From: Diploscapter coronatus
Lineage: Eukaryota > Nematoda > Chromadorea > Rhabditida > Rhabditidae
Direction of reading: 5' to 3'
Assembly (NCBI GenBank): GCA_964036155.1
Contig: OZ038422.1
Span: forward strand, 39,517,201-39,581,200
Length of the DNA: 64,000 bases
The translations under genes were made by a program, and so were the position numbers. Numbering within the stretch: the first letter of the stretch is position 1; the number at the start of each line of letters is the position of its first letter. Shown piece after piece: positions 46,701 through 61,700 of the stretch. A model generated the notes under the pieces. It did not search any database, was not told the origin of the DNA, and worked only from the letters and a program-made list of their open reading frames with translations.

Positions 46701-49700
46701 TATTTGAGAAATAGCGCGACTGCAGCGATATTCCATTGATCCGGATTTCGACATGGCATCGTGACTGGGGCGATCAGGGACTGTCTGTCCGAGTCTGAAT
46801 ACAAGGGCACGAGCACACTGTCTGATGAAGACGCAGGCGAGGAGTCCTGAAAATGAGGAATTCATTGATTTCAAGAAATTCTCCAAAGATGAAGAATTAT
46901 GTTCTGCATTTTATAATTAGGAACCGCAAATGGTCTTGCATAGTTTATAGTTTTCAACTCGAAATAATCGAATACAATGTATTAAGATATTCGTGAAGAA
47001 AAACAAGAAAAATCATTTTGAATCGAAATATGCCGCAAAAAATAAACTAATAAAAAGATTTTATGATTAAAAAATCCCGCGAACACCTGCGAACGCCCAC
47101 TTTCTAACAAAATATTCTGGTGAACAACCATTTCTGTGGATGGTTCATCAATTCTGATAGCAGCCTTTCGTGAACAGAAACTTAGAAGAGGACTTGTTTC
47201 CTATTTTTGGGTTTTCAATGATCACTTTTTGAACAAAGGCAAGAAAATACAAGGAGACGGAGTTTTGTGGTCTCTATTTATAATTCACCTGTTCTCATTC
47301 ATTATGTTTCAACGTGGAGAGATAAACCATAAATGCTTGAAAATTTGCATGAAATTGAATGAGTTTACCAGAGGCATCCAACTCAGCGCCAGAGGAGGTG
47401 CCACAGTAGTTGGAGGGGAACTGCTTGATGTTTCCCTGAAAAATTTGACGATGAGATAAATTGAAGGATGAAAAATACCTGAGTAGCCCATCAAATAGAG
47501 CGCCCTGCAGTTGGATGCCTTTGACCTGCATCGACAGGACTGCACCCGCTTGGGGTCGATTGTCCCATGAGGAAACCAATCGCAATTCATCCAGAGCCTT
47601 GGACATTTTTCTGGAATTTGAATTTATTGAATTCGAATCGAGAAGAAACTTGAAAAGTGCACGTTACTTTTCAACTCCTGTTATCATCTTCGCCCATTTG
47701 TAGTATGCAAATCACTATGATTCTACATAAGAAAGTAGGCAGAGACTACAAATTTTTGTGGGTGAAAAATGAGTCGAAGTTACAAAGACCCTTTTTTTTT
47801 AATCGTTTTTGTTCTACTTTTTTTTTTTTAGAATTAATGAATTTTTGTTTGTATTGATCATACAAATGTCACATACCTTGCAGTGGCCTGTCTGAGTGCA
47901 TTCAGAAGAGTGGTCGGTCTGAAGAGCATCGACAAATTGACTGGATTCTGCAGGAAGTCGCCCTTTTCAGAGGCAGACAGAATCTCCTGCAATTCCATTG
48001 TTTTTATTTCCATTTAAAGAAGAATGTGTCAGACCTGCGTGCTCTTTGCCTTGAAAATGACTGCGTTCAAATATTCTGCCGACTCTCGAGGACCCGCCCA
48101 ATAATTGGACCATTCATCGGGACACTGAAACAAAACCGTAAAAATAGACATTTGAAAGAAAGAATGAAAAATTCAAGTTTAGTTATTATTATTTTCGAAA
48201 ATTAAGAAAAAAAAAATCAAACTTTGAGTAGCATGATTCCTCTTTTATTCTAATTTAGGAAAAGAACAATTCGGATTTTCCCGTAAAAAAACGCAAACCT
48301 GATGAAGAAGCAGACTTTCCATGGACTGTAGAGTGACTCTATCAGGGATTGACGCTCCTCGAATGCACCGACTTATTGATGAAAGGGAGCCTCCAAGTTA
48401 GGATCATCAGATAAATCTCTCAACAAAATCTTACCATGAATCGACTGAACGATTTGAACAGCGTGGACCCATTCAAGAGACAAAACTTCAACAATTGGAT
48501 CTGTCGATTCTTTTGGGGTTGGCAGCTAGAATTTTGAATTTCGCTGATGAATTCCAACTCGCGACTTACAGCTCGATTATGGAGATCACTTCCTTGACAT
48601 AGCTTTTTCCATAATTGCAGAAGGGGGTTCGCTGCATCGGCGAGTTGTTTTCTGTCGATGGCAGATTTTGAACCGGCAGCTAAGTTTCTATTTGTTTGAA
48701 CCACCATTTGGAAGTTCATGCATTTCATTATCAACACCACTTCCATCGTAGAGGACATTACACCATTTTCAAAAATCGTGATTTTTCTCAAAAAAAACAC
48801 TTTTCAAGCACATGAATGCATGAATTTTTAAGCAATTCCTATAGGTCACCATTTCTCATTCTCGTAACGGTCTCTTCAGCCTCAGTCAATTGCCATGAGA
48901 ACCGAATGTTTGCAGGCAGACCGAACAGGGCCGGCTCATCCTCATCGGGGATAGATTTGGCTGTGTGATTCACGAACTCCTCAAATTGAAACATTCGAAA
49001 CTTGAAACGATAGAATGTCAATTATTTCTTCTATATAGCCACTAAATTTCCAGAGTACAATCTTTATGTCGCGAAGGTGAAAAATTGTTGAATATCTTGT
49101 TTTCTTTAAAGCCAATTTGAAAATGCTCACTTTGATATTGTCGGCAGTGATAATTTCGATACCCGAAGCCACTTGCTGGCCTCTTTGACCCGTTATTCTA
49201 AAAAATATGCTTTTGAGATAAAAGAAACGAGTTTTTACTTTTGCCCGTTGAACAGAGTGTTTAGATATGAAACGAGAACGTTGCTGTCGAACTGCGACTC
49301 GATTCTTCCCCCGTAAATGACGAATTGCAGAAGACCGCGAATGAATTCCCAATCAGTACCTAATGTTCGAATTTTTGAGAAGAAAAAAGAAAATTGTCCA
49401 ATTTGTCAAAATTACAGCAAATTTCATAGTGATGAGTGTGCTTCTTTTTACCTCCCTGTCCTGTAAGTTGCTCAATGAGAACCCTCGCCATCCTCACATC
49501 CGCATTGCTGAATTCGTAGAACTTGGTCCATGCTTGTGGAATGTAGGTGCGTCTTTCTTGCAGCAGAGCGTGCATCCAGGCAAGCACGAAAATCGACTGG
49601 CAGGTCAGAGCAGTCCTTTTTGCCTCCTCGATTTGACCATACGTTCTCAGCATGTTGTTTTTGATGCCTGAATATTTTCATGAATAACTTAGAATTTGAA

Positions 49701-52700
49701 AAAAAAAATCAAATGTGCATTTTTGAACTTTCAAAAAGTAAAAAATCGATCATTTTTTATTGGAAAATTGCTAGCCTGGTGGTGGTTCGAATGTGACTTT
49801 CATGCACTGCTGCAGCATGATCGGCGAGAAATGATTATCTGCCTCCGCAGTCAGCCATAGTCGGAAGTCCTTGTGAATTTGAGCGAGTGCGAGTTCCTGA
49901 AAATCAACTATGAGAACAAGGAGTTTTCAACACATTCAAAAGACAGTTTCTAATCAATTTAAAATGTGTATCATTTTAGGTTTAAAATGAGCCGCCTACC
50001 TTCTGAATGACAGGCACAATGGAGAGCATGAGATGGACATTGCCCAGACACAGCCAGAATCCTTCGGCAGTGGCTCGGCGAATTGCCTCTGCAGCGGCTG
50101 TCTCCTGTCCTTGACCCATTGAAATCGATTCCAATCGATGCCCTTTCGATGCCGCTAGCTCAACTAGTTCCTGCAAATCGAAGAAAATGTCGACTTTTTT
50201 AGAGATGTCTCAAAATTTGAGGGGAGGGTATTGTAAAAATAGCTTTTTCTTTCGAGAATTCTTAAAGCTCGCCTGTGAAGGATCGGCTCCTCCTGCCAGA
50301 AGCAACAGAATCGGTTGAGCAGAAGAACTCTCATCGAACACATCTGCGAGAGAAAACGGAGGTGGATTGACCGAGGAAATGCCTGAAAATTCGTTAAATT
50401 TTTAAAAAATTGAAGGAAAAACTGACTGAGAATTTTTAGGACGAATTGCTGCATAGCTGCGTAGAGTCTGTCTGGACGGACAGCTTGAATTAGGAGGACC
50501 TGAAATTCAAATTCTTGAAAAAATATAAAGATTAACTCTTAAAATATCGAGATATAGGATTGTTAGGAAAACTTGCATCTATATCAGATTCGTTTATCAA
50601 AAGTTCGGAAATTCGAATTTTCACGCTGCTGCTATTGGCCAATGATCTTACCGTCTGGAAAGGAGTGATTTTGTTGACGATCGAATTCGGAATCGAATTT
50701 TCGCATTCGACACTCTTCGAAAACTCGGTCCAAGTGCCCAGGTCGTTCAGCTGCAGAGTGTTGTAGAGGGAGGGCAAGTGAGACTGCAGTTTGGCGATTG
50801 CGGTCGCGCGCGAATCCTCCACCCAACTGATCGACCGCATCGTGGCCGAAGTGTCCATGTTCTCATCCACCATAATTCCGGTTAGAAGTTCCCATTCCTG
50901 AAAATTATTCGTTTTCTTGACTGAAAAATGCCAAAATGGCAAATTAATGTTTTGAATTTTGCGGTGTGAAAGAACGTAATTCGTAATTCTGTCGTTATGT
51001 CAAATTCGAGTAACTTTCGATTTTTACCCAAACCTACTTACATTTTTAGCGAACATCTTAGGCATCGTTTCATGGATGAAATTCAGCGCGAATGTGAGTC
51101 TGTCTGCCTTGAACAGAGAGCGAGAAATGGTGTAGAAGACTTTGAGCTGCAGGGTGCGACAGAGAGTGTCAATTCTTGTAGACGTTGAATCCTGGATTTA
51201 TGAATTTCGAAAAGGTCAATTTTTAGCTGACAAAATCATGCAAATATTACCAAGTTTTTTGGGTTGTCTGGATTTTTATAAGATTGAAAGTAAAAAACTG
51301 ACCGTGCAATTCTGAATCGTGTTTGTGAAGAGGCTGATGATAAGATTGACGTTGTAGTTGTACATGTGGTTGTATCTGTGCAGGTCGCTGAAGGCGAAAT
51401 ACAACGAAGATGCGAATTCTGCTAATGACAGGTAGGCATTGCGTTGCTGCAAAAAGACCGATTTCGAGAAGTCATACAAAATCTGAGCCAATCTCGAGAG
51501 AATATCATGACAACAAGTCGTTAAGACATACGAAATAGCTTAGAGGAGGGTAGGAGGAGAAAATTATTGTATTTTCTTCTTCAATATTATTTCAAATTGA
51601 TCACTTTTTACACTCGCTGATGTCCACATGAAAGAAGTAGGACGCCTTTTCGAAAAATCGAAAGAAGACACTTTTTCTTTCTCGAAATGACACTTTATCG
51701 CGTTCATGCAAGTAAATGCAGGGTGTGGAAATTTATAAATCTCATTATTTCATCATTCTGTTGTCTTGTGTTCTTCCAATTTGCCTATAGAATCTGCCTA
51801 CCTCTGCCAGTTGGGCTCTCAACTGCTCACTCTCCTGAATGCTCTTCCCGATCGTCTCCGCATTCTCCTTCGATTTGTTCAGCGAGTCCAGCAGACTTGT
51901 GTTCTCCAGCAGGTTTCCTTCAGAGGAAGCGAGTTGCTGAAAATCAGTTAAATTAAAGTTAGAGTGAAAAAATTGTTAGGAATGAACGAAAATAGAAATT
52001 TTCAAGAAAAGTCTTCTTATAAAATAAAATAGGTCAAACCTGCAACAACAATTGCTCCAATTTTTCCAACTCCAACTTTTTGCTCTCCGAATCTCTAGCC
52101 AAAGCACTGCTTCTCTCCTCCAATTCTGGTTTCTCCAGCTGAATCGCCAATCCAAGCAGCTGCGAAGACAGTCCGCTTTTCGTCGTCGTGAAGTTCACCT
52201 CGGAAAGGAGCGAGCGAGTGCAGATCGGCATGCGGATCTGCTCATTTCTTGTACATAGGAACATCCGAAACTCCGGGTTTAATTCGATCTGCTTGCCGGC
52301 GAAGGAAATCATCTGAAAGATTAGATTTGTATGATCTTGCACACAAAAAACGTTCAGGATTCTCGTTCTATTTTTTCTCCAATTTTCGACCTAGTGTTAT
52401 CAAAATGACTTGTCAAAAATGTTACCTGTCTCGGTCCTATAGAAGTCAAGTCCTTTCTCAGAATCGGTACGAGTGTGGGATCGATCTCGATGACATCATC
52501 CACGATGATGGTCTTGCCGAATCTGAGTCCGAATTCGATCTGCGTGATGAGGTCGTTTTGCGCGGCCTTGAGCAACTCCGCCTTGTCGACGTGCTTCTGG
52601 AGGAAGGCAGGCACGCGGCCCGTCGGGTCGATCACCAGGGGCGTCGAGGAGTCGTTGAACAGCACCACGCCATTTTGCACGGACAACTCATCTGGAGTCA

Positions 52701-55700
52701 AATCGAATTGTTGCTTATAAAATGGTATTTTACCTGCAGGCAGTCCGTCATTCTTCCAATTCAGCTGCTCCGTTTGACTGGCGATGAACCCAATTGGATC
52801 GAAATCGCTCTGACGGAGAATCTGCTTGAGCTGCTTGACGACGTCCTTTCTCTGTCTCTCGCTGACCCCTCCGAGGTAGGTGACGAATGCAGCGCAGAGC
52901 AGAGAGCCCCTCTCGACATAACGAAGTTCTTCGGAGAGTTGTCCCATTTGCTGTTGCCATCTGTAGTATAATCAATTCAAAATTAATCTAGAACAGATAA
53001 ATTTACAGGAGAACAGTCTGGATTTATCCATATTCATAAACGATAGAGAAATCAGTACGAAGAAATGTTATCTGTCCCTTTCTTTCTTCAGACCCGAAAC
53101 GATTTTAAGGAAATAATTAATGGCAGATCTACTTTGCACTTATTTTTCAGATATTGTAGCCTCCTCACCTCTCGAATTCGCCAGCCAACTTCTCGACCAG
53201 AGTTGCAGCCACTTTGATGGTCGCCTCCTCTCTGTCCAGGTCGATTTTGATCTGCGTCGCTTCTTTCATCAGGACTTCGAATGTCGCTTTCAGGTCGGCC
53301 ACTTTTTCGTCGACTGTCTGGAAATAAGCTTCTAAGTCTTGTTTTCACAATTTCAATGAATTCTACTAAAATTTGTAATTCAGATGTGTATGAATTGGCA
53401 CCTGGAGTCCCTTCGATAGCTTCTCGATCTGTTTCTCCGCCTTGGACAAGTTCTTGAGCAGCTGATTCTTCTCGTTTTCCAGCGGGGAGATCTTTTCGAG
53501 GATGGTCGAATATTGGAGATTTGCAGTGACCCACGCGGCGAGTGGCTGTGCGGCGACAGAGGCTCGTCTGGCATTCTTCGGGTCGAACGAGGCCGCTTTG
53601 GACTGCACCAGGGCAGAGACCTTCTTATGCACATCGCGAGAGATTCGGTGTGCGTCGAAGTTGATGATCTCCTCTTTGACGCCTGACTTGGACAAGAACT
53701 TTCGCATTGCCTCCCTGCAATCATAGTCATATAATTGTTTCAAATCATGCATTTTTAACTTTTGGTTCAAAATGTTGATTTTCTAAAAATTATTTAACAA
53801 AGATTTTCATTTTAGAACTAGCGCACAAGATTGTTTACGCAAATTTTACCAAGAAGTGTCGAGAATGCCCATGAAAAGCAGCACAGCTTGCAGAATGTCC
53901 CGAATGGCTTCGGGCGGAGCGCGGAGACTTCGGATTTCACTCAGCGATTCGGACTTAATAGAACCGACTGCCTCTCGGGCTTCCTGGAATTCATTTATCC
54001 ATTGAATTATTGAAAATGGATCTTTCTCTTGCAAATTTTTCTCACCTTTAACATTGGCTCGACATCCTTGAGCTGTTCGTCGATTATCTTCTTCTGTGCT
54101 TCGATTCGTTCGTTTTCCTTCTCCGTCTCTGCTCTCAGTTGTTCCATCGACACTTTTTGATCTTCTGCTCTGAAAATCAGCAATTCATTCTATCAGATCT
54201 TCGAATTTGTGAAAGGATCGTGTTTTTACTGGTCCTTTAGAAATATCACTCCCATTATTGTGGAGGGAGAGAACGAATGGAATTTGCAGAGATTTTTGTG
54301 TATCAAAAAATGCTCTCACCCAGTCATACTCTGCGTGATCGCCTTCAATGCCTCATCGGCCTCTGCCTGTTTTGCCGCGAGCAATTTGCTCTTCTTCGCG
54401 GCAGCCTTCTGCAGTTTGGCGACCTCCTCTCGTGCCTCAGTCAGTTTCGCGACTCCCGCCTGCAGCCGTTCCAGTCTGCTCGCAATCGCTGTCCTCTTCG
54501 TCGTGTAGATCCTGGCGTAGTTCTCGATGAACTTCTTGTACTTTATAGGTTTGGCGAGATCGACGGGGACGGTCAATTGGATGTCGCTGAAAAAATATTC
54601 GTCCAAAATGCATATTCTCTTTATTTTTTGTTTTTGTAAAATCATCATTTTTGTTGCTTCTATATAATTTCTCGAACGATGTTATAATTTAGGGATAAAA
54701 ATTCAATTGCGCAAACTCACCAACAAGCCTGTGCCAAATCATCGCTAGTTTCAATGTTCGATTTTGTGAGCATCAGTTTTGGCATCTGGAATTCACTTTT
54801 CACTGCTTTAACTTGACTTGCTCTAGAAAACCTGTATCAAACTGTCCCTGTTCCAGGTGTCCAACCAAATGACTGTGGAGCTCTTGAAAATCGACGGATT
54901 TTCCGCCATTCGAATGTCGAATTCGTCCCCGTCGATGTCAGCAATCAGTACCACGTGCACGAGGCTTTTTACTCCTGAAAATCCCAATTCCTTTTCTGCA
55001 ATTTTTTTGAGTTTAGTTTACGATGGGCAAAATACTGCAGAAGATGGCCCTGGAATGCATCCTGACTGGCAGAATCGCGCAGAGCAGCAGTCATTCCGTC
55101 CATTTCCTGAAAATGTCGACATTTAGTGCAAAAATCTACGACTTTTCAAACCTGTGTCGTAAAAAGTCCAGGCACATCGCCACTGGCTAGAAGAGAATTG
55201 ATGGAGAGGAGGAAGGAGCGATCGAGCAATTGATAGTCTTCGAGAAGGAAGACGCTGTGTTCGCCTAAACATTTTGCAAATATCGAAATAGCTTTGTAAA
55301 TTTTCTAGAATTTTTAAAGTTTTGACGAAAAATCACTCTATGACTTGATCTTCAACGAATGGGCGGGACTTGCGCTTTCTACCCTACCCCCATTTCTTGT
55401 AGACTCATAGATTTGACAAATGCACGGCTGTACGGCTTTTACAAGAAACCTTTCATTTTATCCTCCTCAAATCCCATCCTTTTAGCCTAACATTAACTGC
55501 ACACTAATCCACTCCATCATTCTTAGCTGCTCAATGTCATTAAAGTTAAAAATACTGCGCTGCTCACCATTCGAAATCGACGTCTGAATGGCATTCTTCA
55601 GCTCGTTGTGGAACTGTTTGGCAGAGAAGTTTGCAGTGATCGGAGGCGAGAAGACAGGCAGCTGGTGGAGATTGGCCACTAGACGGACTGCATCCCTCCG

Positions 55701-58700
55701 GCCCATTCCTGAACGACCGGCGAGGAGGAGGGAGCCTCCGGGACAGGTTAGGCCTCTGGAAGAAAATAATCAAATTTCAAAGATGGAGCAAATTTTCGCA
55801 TGGCTTTGAACATGTTTCTTCACTTGAAACTGTAAACACTCTTTGAAAATATTCCAACCAACCTGTCAACTTTCATGCATAAATTGCACATTTCTGTGGT
55901 TAAGACCGAAGAGATATTGGCGACTTCGAATTCGAATCGATTAACTGCCTTCTGCAATCCGGCAGTGTAGTCTTTCCGAAGTTGGAGTGCCATCGGCAGG
56001 CCGACTGAATGCTGTCCTTGCAGAATCGTGCCGCTTGAAGCGTAGATTGAATCTGAAAGATTTTTTTTTTGTTTTTATTTTTAATTATTCAAAACATTGA
56101 AAGTTACAAAAAAACAAACTAGTATTTGACGGTATGATTTTTGTCAAAATTCAGTGTTTCTATTGAAAATATGAGACGCACAATCATTTGACAAAATGTC
56201 GTTCAGTCATTTCAAGAAAACATTCCGCCTATTTACTAACCACCAAAGAAATCAAATATCTATCTTTTGAAACAAAAAAACTCTGCTTACCTCTATTCTT
56301 ACTCCTAGCATGCGGCATTGCATTGCTGATGATCTCATCGAACCTCTGCCTGTCCTCCTCGTTGACGAGCCTGTCTCTGAACGTTCTCTCAGCCTCGAAG
56401 ACCAGTGCCGAATCGATGTTGCCCTCCTCCTGCAGGTCGTAGCGGAGCATGGAAGTCACTAGTTTTGTCACATCTCGCGGGGAGAAGTCGTAGTGAATGC
56501 GGTCAGATGCTTTGAACGATTTCTGAAATCAGATTCAAATAACCAAATTATAAATTAAAAATTGACAAAAAAACCCCTAAAATTCATAAATAAATTTTTG
56601 ATTCATGAGGTTCGTCTTTCGGTTATGAAAAATTGCACCTTGAGATCTTCAAACAGCTGCACGATGCTCAAAGCGATTGTTTCGACTCGGCCTGAAACCA
56701 ACTCATCGTTTTCTTCAAATTTAGAATGTTTAGTTTATCAAAGTAAAAGTAACTTATGAATATTTGTTACCTGATGATTTGAGTACAGGTTCGAGGATCG
56801 GAGTCAAATAGCTCGAGTAGATGAGGTTGAGATTCGATTCGGATGGATTGTTGACGGAGAAAATGCGGATTGGGGAGAATAGACGAGGAGGCAGCGCACT
56901 GCGAGTCGAAGATGACTGAAGAAATCATACTTCAATTTTTTTATTTTCGAAAAAAAAGGTTGAGTACTTGTTTCAAACGCCATTTATTTCACTTGCTCTT
57001 TCTCTACTTAACGTTATTGGACTTTTCTCTAGCTTTAGGACAAAAGTACCCGTAGCCGGAAAGAAATGATATACCTGAACAGACATAGAGCCGATAAATT
57101 GGATGTTCTCGATGCCGATCCACTCGAGGTGTTCGTCGTAGTAGCCCTCGTAAGTGAGCAACTGTTGCAGAAGTGCCAACATCTCGTTCGTTCCATACTT
57201 AAATTCAGAGATTCGATTTTTCTTCAAAACTAAATAATGGAATACATATAATAAGGTCGAATTCAAACTTTATGTGGTTTCAAAGAGAATGGACTTTGAT
57301 TACAGTGCATAAGGATCTATCTTTAAAGCAAAAGAGAAAAGTAGATGTAACAATTTCAAAGTGACGTCCCGGAAAAATTTCTCCTCCGTAACTATGGGAG
57401 AGGCCTGATGAAAATTCTTCAGAAGTTTATTTTAAAAATTTTCCGTAAACCAAAAATAGTTCTTTTAATTTAAACATCTCGAAAGCTCACAATCAAAAGA
57501 AATAAATTTTGGTTTCATTTTTCTGGCTGAATTTCTACTAACCTTATCAGGAGAAGGTAAGTTGAGACTTTTCATGTAGAGAATCAGATTCGGCTTGTCC
57601 TTTGGTCTAAGCACACGGCCGTTGGCATTGCTGGCCTGCACACAGTTCTGGAGAAGGGTCAGAAGAATTGTCGAAGCACTGAAAACAATGCTAGTTGAAA
57701 ATTCAAAGATCGAAATGAATGTGCGTAAAAATGATGAAAGATTAAGACAGATTATTCTGTTGTCAAATGATATGAAAGTTCGTTTGTCAAAGCATACCTT
57801 GTGAGAAATGCGTGTATGAACTATACGCAAAGGAGGAGGCAGAATGCCAGAGAAAGCGAGTCAGCGTTAGAGAGTGGAAAGACTAATTAGTACGCATCTC
57901 TAGGCTTTTCTTGATATTTTTCGACAAACGATCTTTCACTCCGTTTGACCAGCAGCACAATAAGTTCATGCCTGCTCTGCGCAGAACAGTGAATAGTGGC
58001 GACTTGACTCTGACTGTCCGCCTCGAAACAGCTGCTCAGCAGTTTTTCCTTGCCACAGCCATTCGGCCCGATCACGAGGAAGGAATGACGATTGTTTGGC
58101 TCCAACCAAGAGGTCATCTGAGGAATCACTCATTTCACTTTGAAAGATACGAATTTCTGTATTTTTTAGGGAGAAGAAATACCGTGAATAAGATGATTAT
58201 TTGCAAACATCCATAATAAATTTCAACTAACATAATCCTTAGCAGCCTGTGCCTGAGCAGTGAGAATGAGCGGTCTGGTGTGATCCTTCTCGACGTCCTC
58301 CCTCTTCACTCGAATGCCTGCATCGTCCGTGAAGCACATCAGCGAGTCCATTCTCTGGTCCCAATACACATTGTCTGGATGGTCCTGGTCGGGAATGGGT
58401 GTATTCTGCAATAAAAATCATAATTTTTTTTCAAATTTAGATTTCCGTAAGGATTACAATTCACCGACAGTTTTTTTCGTAGTTGAATGTACTTTCAAAA
58501 GTTAGCTTCTTGATAAATTGCAAAAAAAAAATGTACCTGAAAAACGACACCAGCCAAGTCCTTTCTCTTCTCAGCGTCAACTAAAGGAGCCAATCCTCTG
58601 TAGAGATTCATCTGGAACCATTCGCAGTTATTTGTAAACTCGTTGGTAATTTAATCTTTGATAGAATATCTCTTTAAATATGTACCCAAACTTGGGATTT

Positions 58701-61700
58701 TTCAACCACAAAGATCCGTCATCATCCCATTATTAAGAATAGTAATTGAAAGCTGATTGAAATAATTCACCCCGCATAAGGGATATTTGCGATGGAGAAT
58801 GTCTGTATGTACCTGGAAGTGCAGTTTCGTCTTCGAATTCCTCAAGTGACTGAGCCCATTCTCGACAATTGCCAGTCGAGTCAGACCAGGCAGGGAGGTC
58901 TTCGATTCTGTCCAGGTTAGAGCTCTGGAAAACCAAATTTCAATCTGATTGATTTTTAATTTTCGAATTTTACCTGTAGAAATATTCCTCAATCCAATTT
59001 GGCAGATCTTGGTTGTCAGAATCGGTGCACTGTTTGAGCCAGTGATTGATGATTTCTTTAGAGGTTAGGTCTTCTTCGCTGAAAATGTTTTTTTTACTTA
59101 CATCTTAGATATTTTAATCATTATTTATTTATTTATTTTTATAAAGAAAGCTAACCTGATGAAAATCATGCCCATTCTGGAAACCGTCGCAGGCGAAGCG
59201 TGTTGCAGACTGTCGGTTTCGAAGAGGAAATTGACGTTGGTGCCGAACTGGATGCGCTCGCCTGAAGGCATCGTGAGCAATCGGTTGTCGTCCAGCACCG
59301 AATTCAGTGCCTCGATCCACTCCGGGTCGATGTCCCCGTCGCAGACGATCCAACGGTGTACCGAAGTGTCTTTGATTACCTGAATTTTAGATCTGTTTTT
59401 AGAGAAACTCAAATTGATTTTTTCTCAACTCACCTCTCTAGCAGCCATAGTGATGATTCCATCTTGCCACTCTCTCGTGTCCACATCCATGTTTCCAAGC
59501 AGCTGAAGGTTCTCAATCTTCTCGTTTTATGGAAAAATGCCCAACCTTTGTTCGGTTGATGGCTTTGGGATTGAACGCGATCTTTCTGACGGCAGCTCCG
59601 GACAGAACGAGTGCTCGATGCAGCACTTTCCAGATCGTGCTCTTTCCGGAGCCTGGAGGGCCGACAATGACGACTCCCATTCGCTGCCGAAGCTGCTCGT
59701 AGAGTTGGAAGACTTTTTGGAGCTGAAATTCCCAAGTCGTGAGATCCTTGAGAAGCAATACTTTGGTCCACACTTCGTTTCAGTTTGAAATTGAAGTTGT
59801 AGTTTCGACTATTTCCTCTTGTCTAATTCTGACCTGTTTATCAGTCAACTCGATGTGCATCTCCTTTGCCGCGTTTGCGAGCGGCTCGATCAGATCACCG
59901 AAATTCGTCATTTCCTTGTTTGGAGCAGAGAAAATGTCGTCCACGAGCACGTTGAACCTCTTTGAATCGGCGAATGTCAACTTGGACAGGGTGTTCAGGA
60001 GGAGAGCCTGAAAATGTTGTACACACTTAGGTTTTCTCCTCTGCTTCATACACTTCCCAGAAAAGGAAGAGGAAGCTACAAGGGATCATTCTATTCGTGT
60101 ACCTGCACAACGATATCAGCCTCGTTCTTGCCCTCCTCGTTCTTGGCCCTCAAATCCCCGCACCCTTTGAGCACGGTCTTGAGCGCCCTCAGTCCCCAAT
60201 CGTAGTGCTGCTGGTTCGACAGCATCTCCTTGCTCAGCACGAACACTGTGACCACTTTTCGCGCGAGTTTTGCTGCGTCGGTGAATCCTTCCGAGTAGAG
60301 CAGTGTTTCGGCGATCAACTGAAGAACGAATTTTTGCGGGAAATAAGGGTTTTTGAAGTAGAAATATTGAATAGTTCCAACCTCGTTATCAGGAACGCTC
60401 ATGACAACAGGTCGGAAGAGCTGCTTGAGATTGTCGGGCATTTTCTGTCTGCCTCCATAGCCCTTGCCAGCCGGGTTGAGTGTGATGAAGATGGCCGAAT
60501 TCGGGTTGACGGAGGCCGTCTTCGAGCCGAGCGTGCACGTGGAGCTCCTGTTCTTGATCGCGTTCTGGATGGTCTGGATCTGCATCGAGATGGCAGAGAG
60601 CACGCGGGACTCGAGTCGGTTGAATTCGTCGAAGCAGCCCCAGGCGCCGCACTGCACGATGCCGACGAAGATCCGGCTCATGGAGTGCACATCCAGGGCT
60701 TCGTCGCAGTTGAAGACGAGAACCTGCCAATTCTTCTATGAACTCATTAAAGCAGAATTTTGAAAATTGAACAAGCAGATTTAAGGGTTATAAGTGCTTA
60801 GCAGTGGCGGAGCGAAGTCGGATTTGGGAAACATCGGAGTCGGAGTCAACACTCCGGTCCGTCACTCTGATGCTTAGTCACTCAGAACATTCATGAAGAG
60901 ACGAATTCTGCACCTGTCTTCCGAAAAGAGAAGCCAGCGCCTTGACCGATTCGGTTTTGCCCGTTCCCGCAGGCCCGTACGGGTTCCCGCCCAGTCCCAT
61001 GTACATGGCCTGCGTCAGTGTCAGATAGCATTTGTCCGTGAGTGGAGTGTGCACGAGTTTCGCTGCATTTCCCTGAAAGTTCATTCGTTTTCTTGAGTTC
61101 CTAAAGTTTTTTCTCAAAAACTGACCTGATATTCATAAGTGTAATCGAATTGGCTGTTGACCTGTCGGATGACGACACTGTCTTTGTCCAGGTAAAAACG
61201 GAGCTGCCGTTGCCAAGTCCAGCAGGTGGTTGAGCTGAAAATTGATATTTTTTGTAAAAAAATAACGAGGAAAAGGATTTTGGAGAAAAACTAAGGCTTG
61301 CAGTTGTACGCGCTTGATGAACTTCTTCCTACCTAGCCTTATTCGTGATGAGCTGTTCAACGACATCGATGTGATGAATCAGGTCCAGAATGAGTGCTTT
61401 CAACTTCAGCTGCAGCACCGCATCCTCAACTTTCGTGTTGGTAAACGCCTTCAACTGTTCCTGCAGCTGTTTCTTCAGTCCATGCAGATCTCGGCTTCCG
61501 TTCAATGTCTGTTCGCAGTCAGAGCAAAATCGAATTTCCTCGGCCAGACAGAGCACTTGCGAGGGGTATTTGGATGGGGATGGGTTGGCGTCTCGAACGG
61601 CCTCGACAGTGAGAAGTTTCAGAGTGTTCCTCATCTCGTCGGTTAACTGCTGGAGCCAGATTTCTACCTAAACCTTCCCAATTTTACAGCTGATTTTCTC

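Noticed and set aside
52249..52971. 240-residue plus-strand open frame
   Set aside because: Antisense to dynein AAA5 coding exons; no independent protein features.
60097..60741. 214-residue plus-strand open frame
   Set aside because: Antisense shadow of the dynein AAA1 exons; the minus strand has clear motor motifs.
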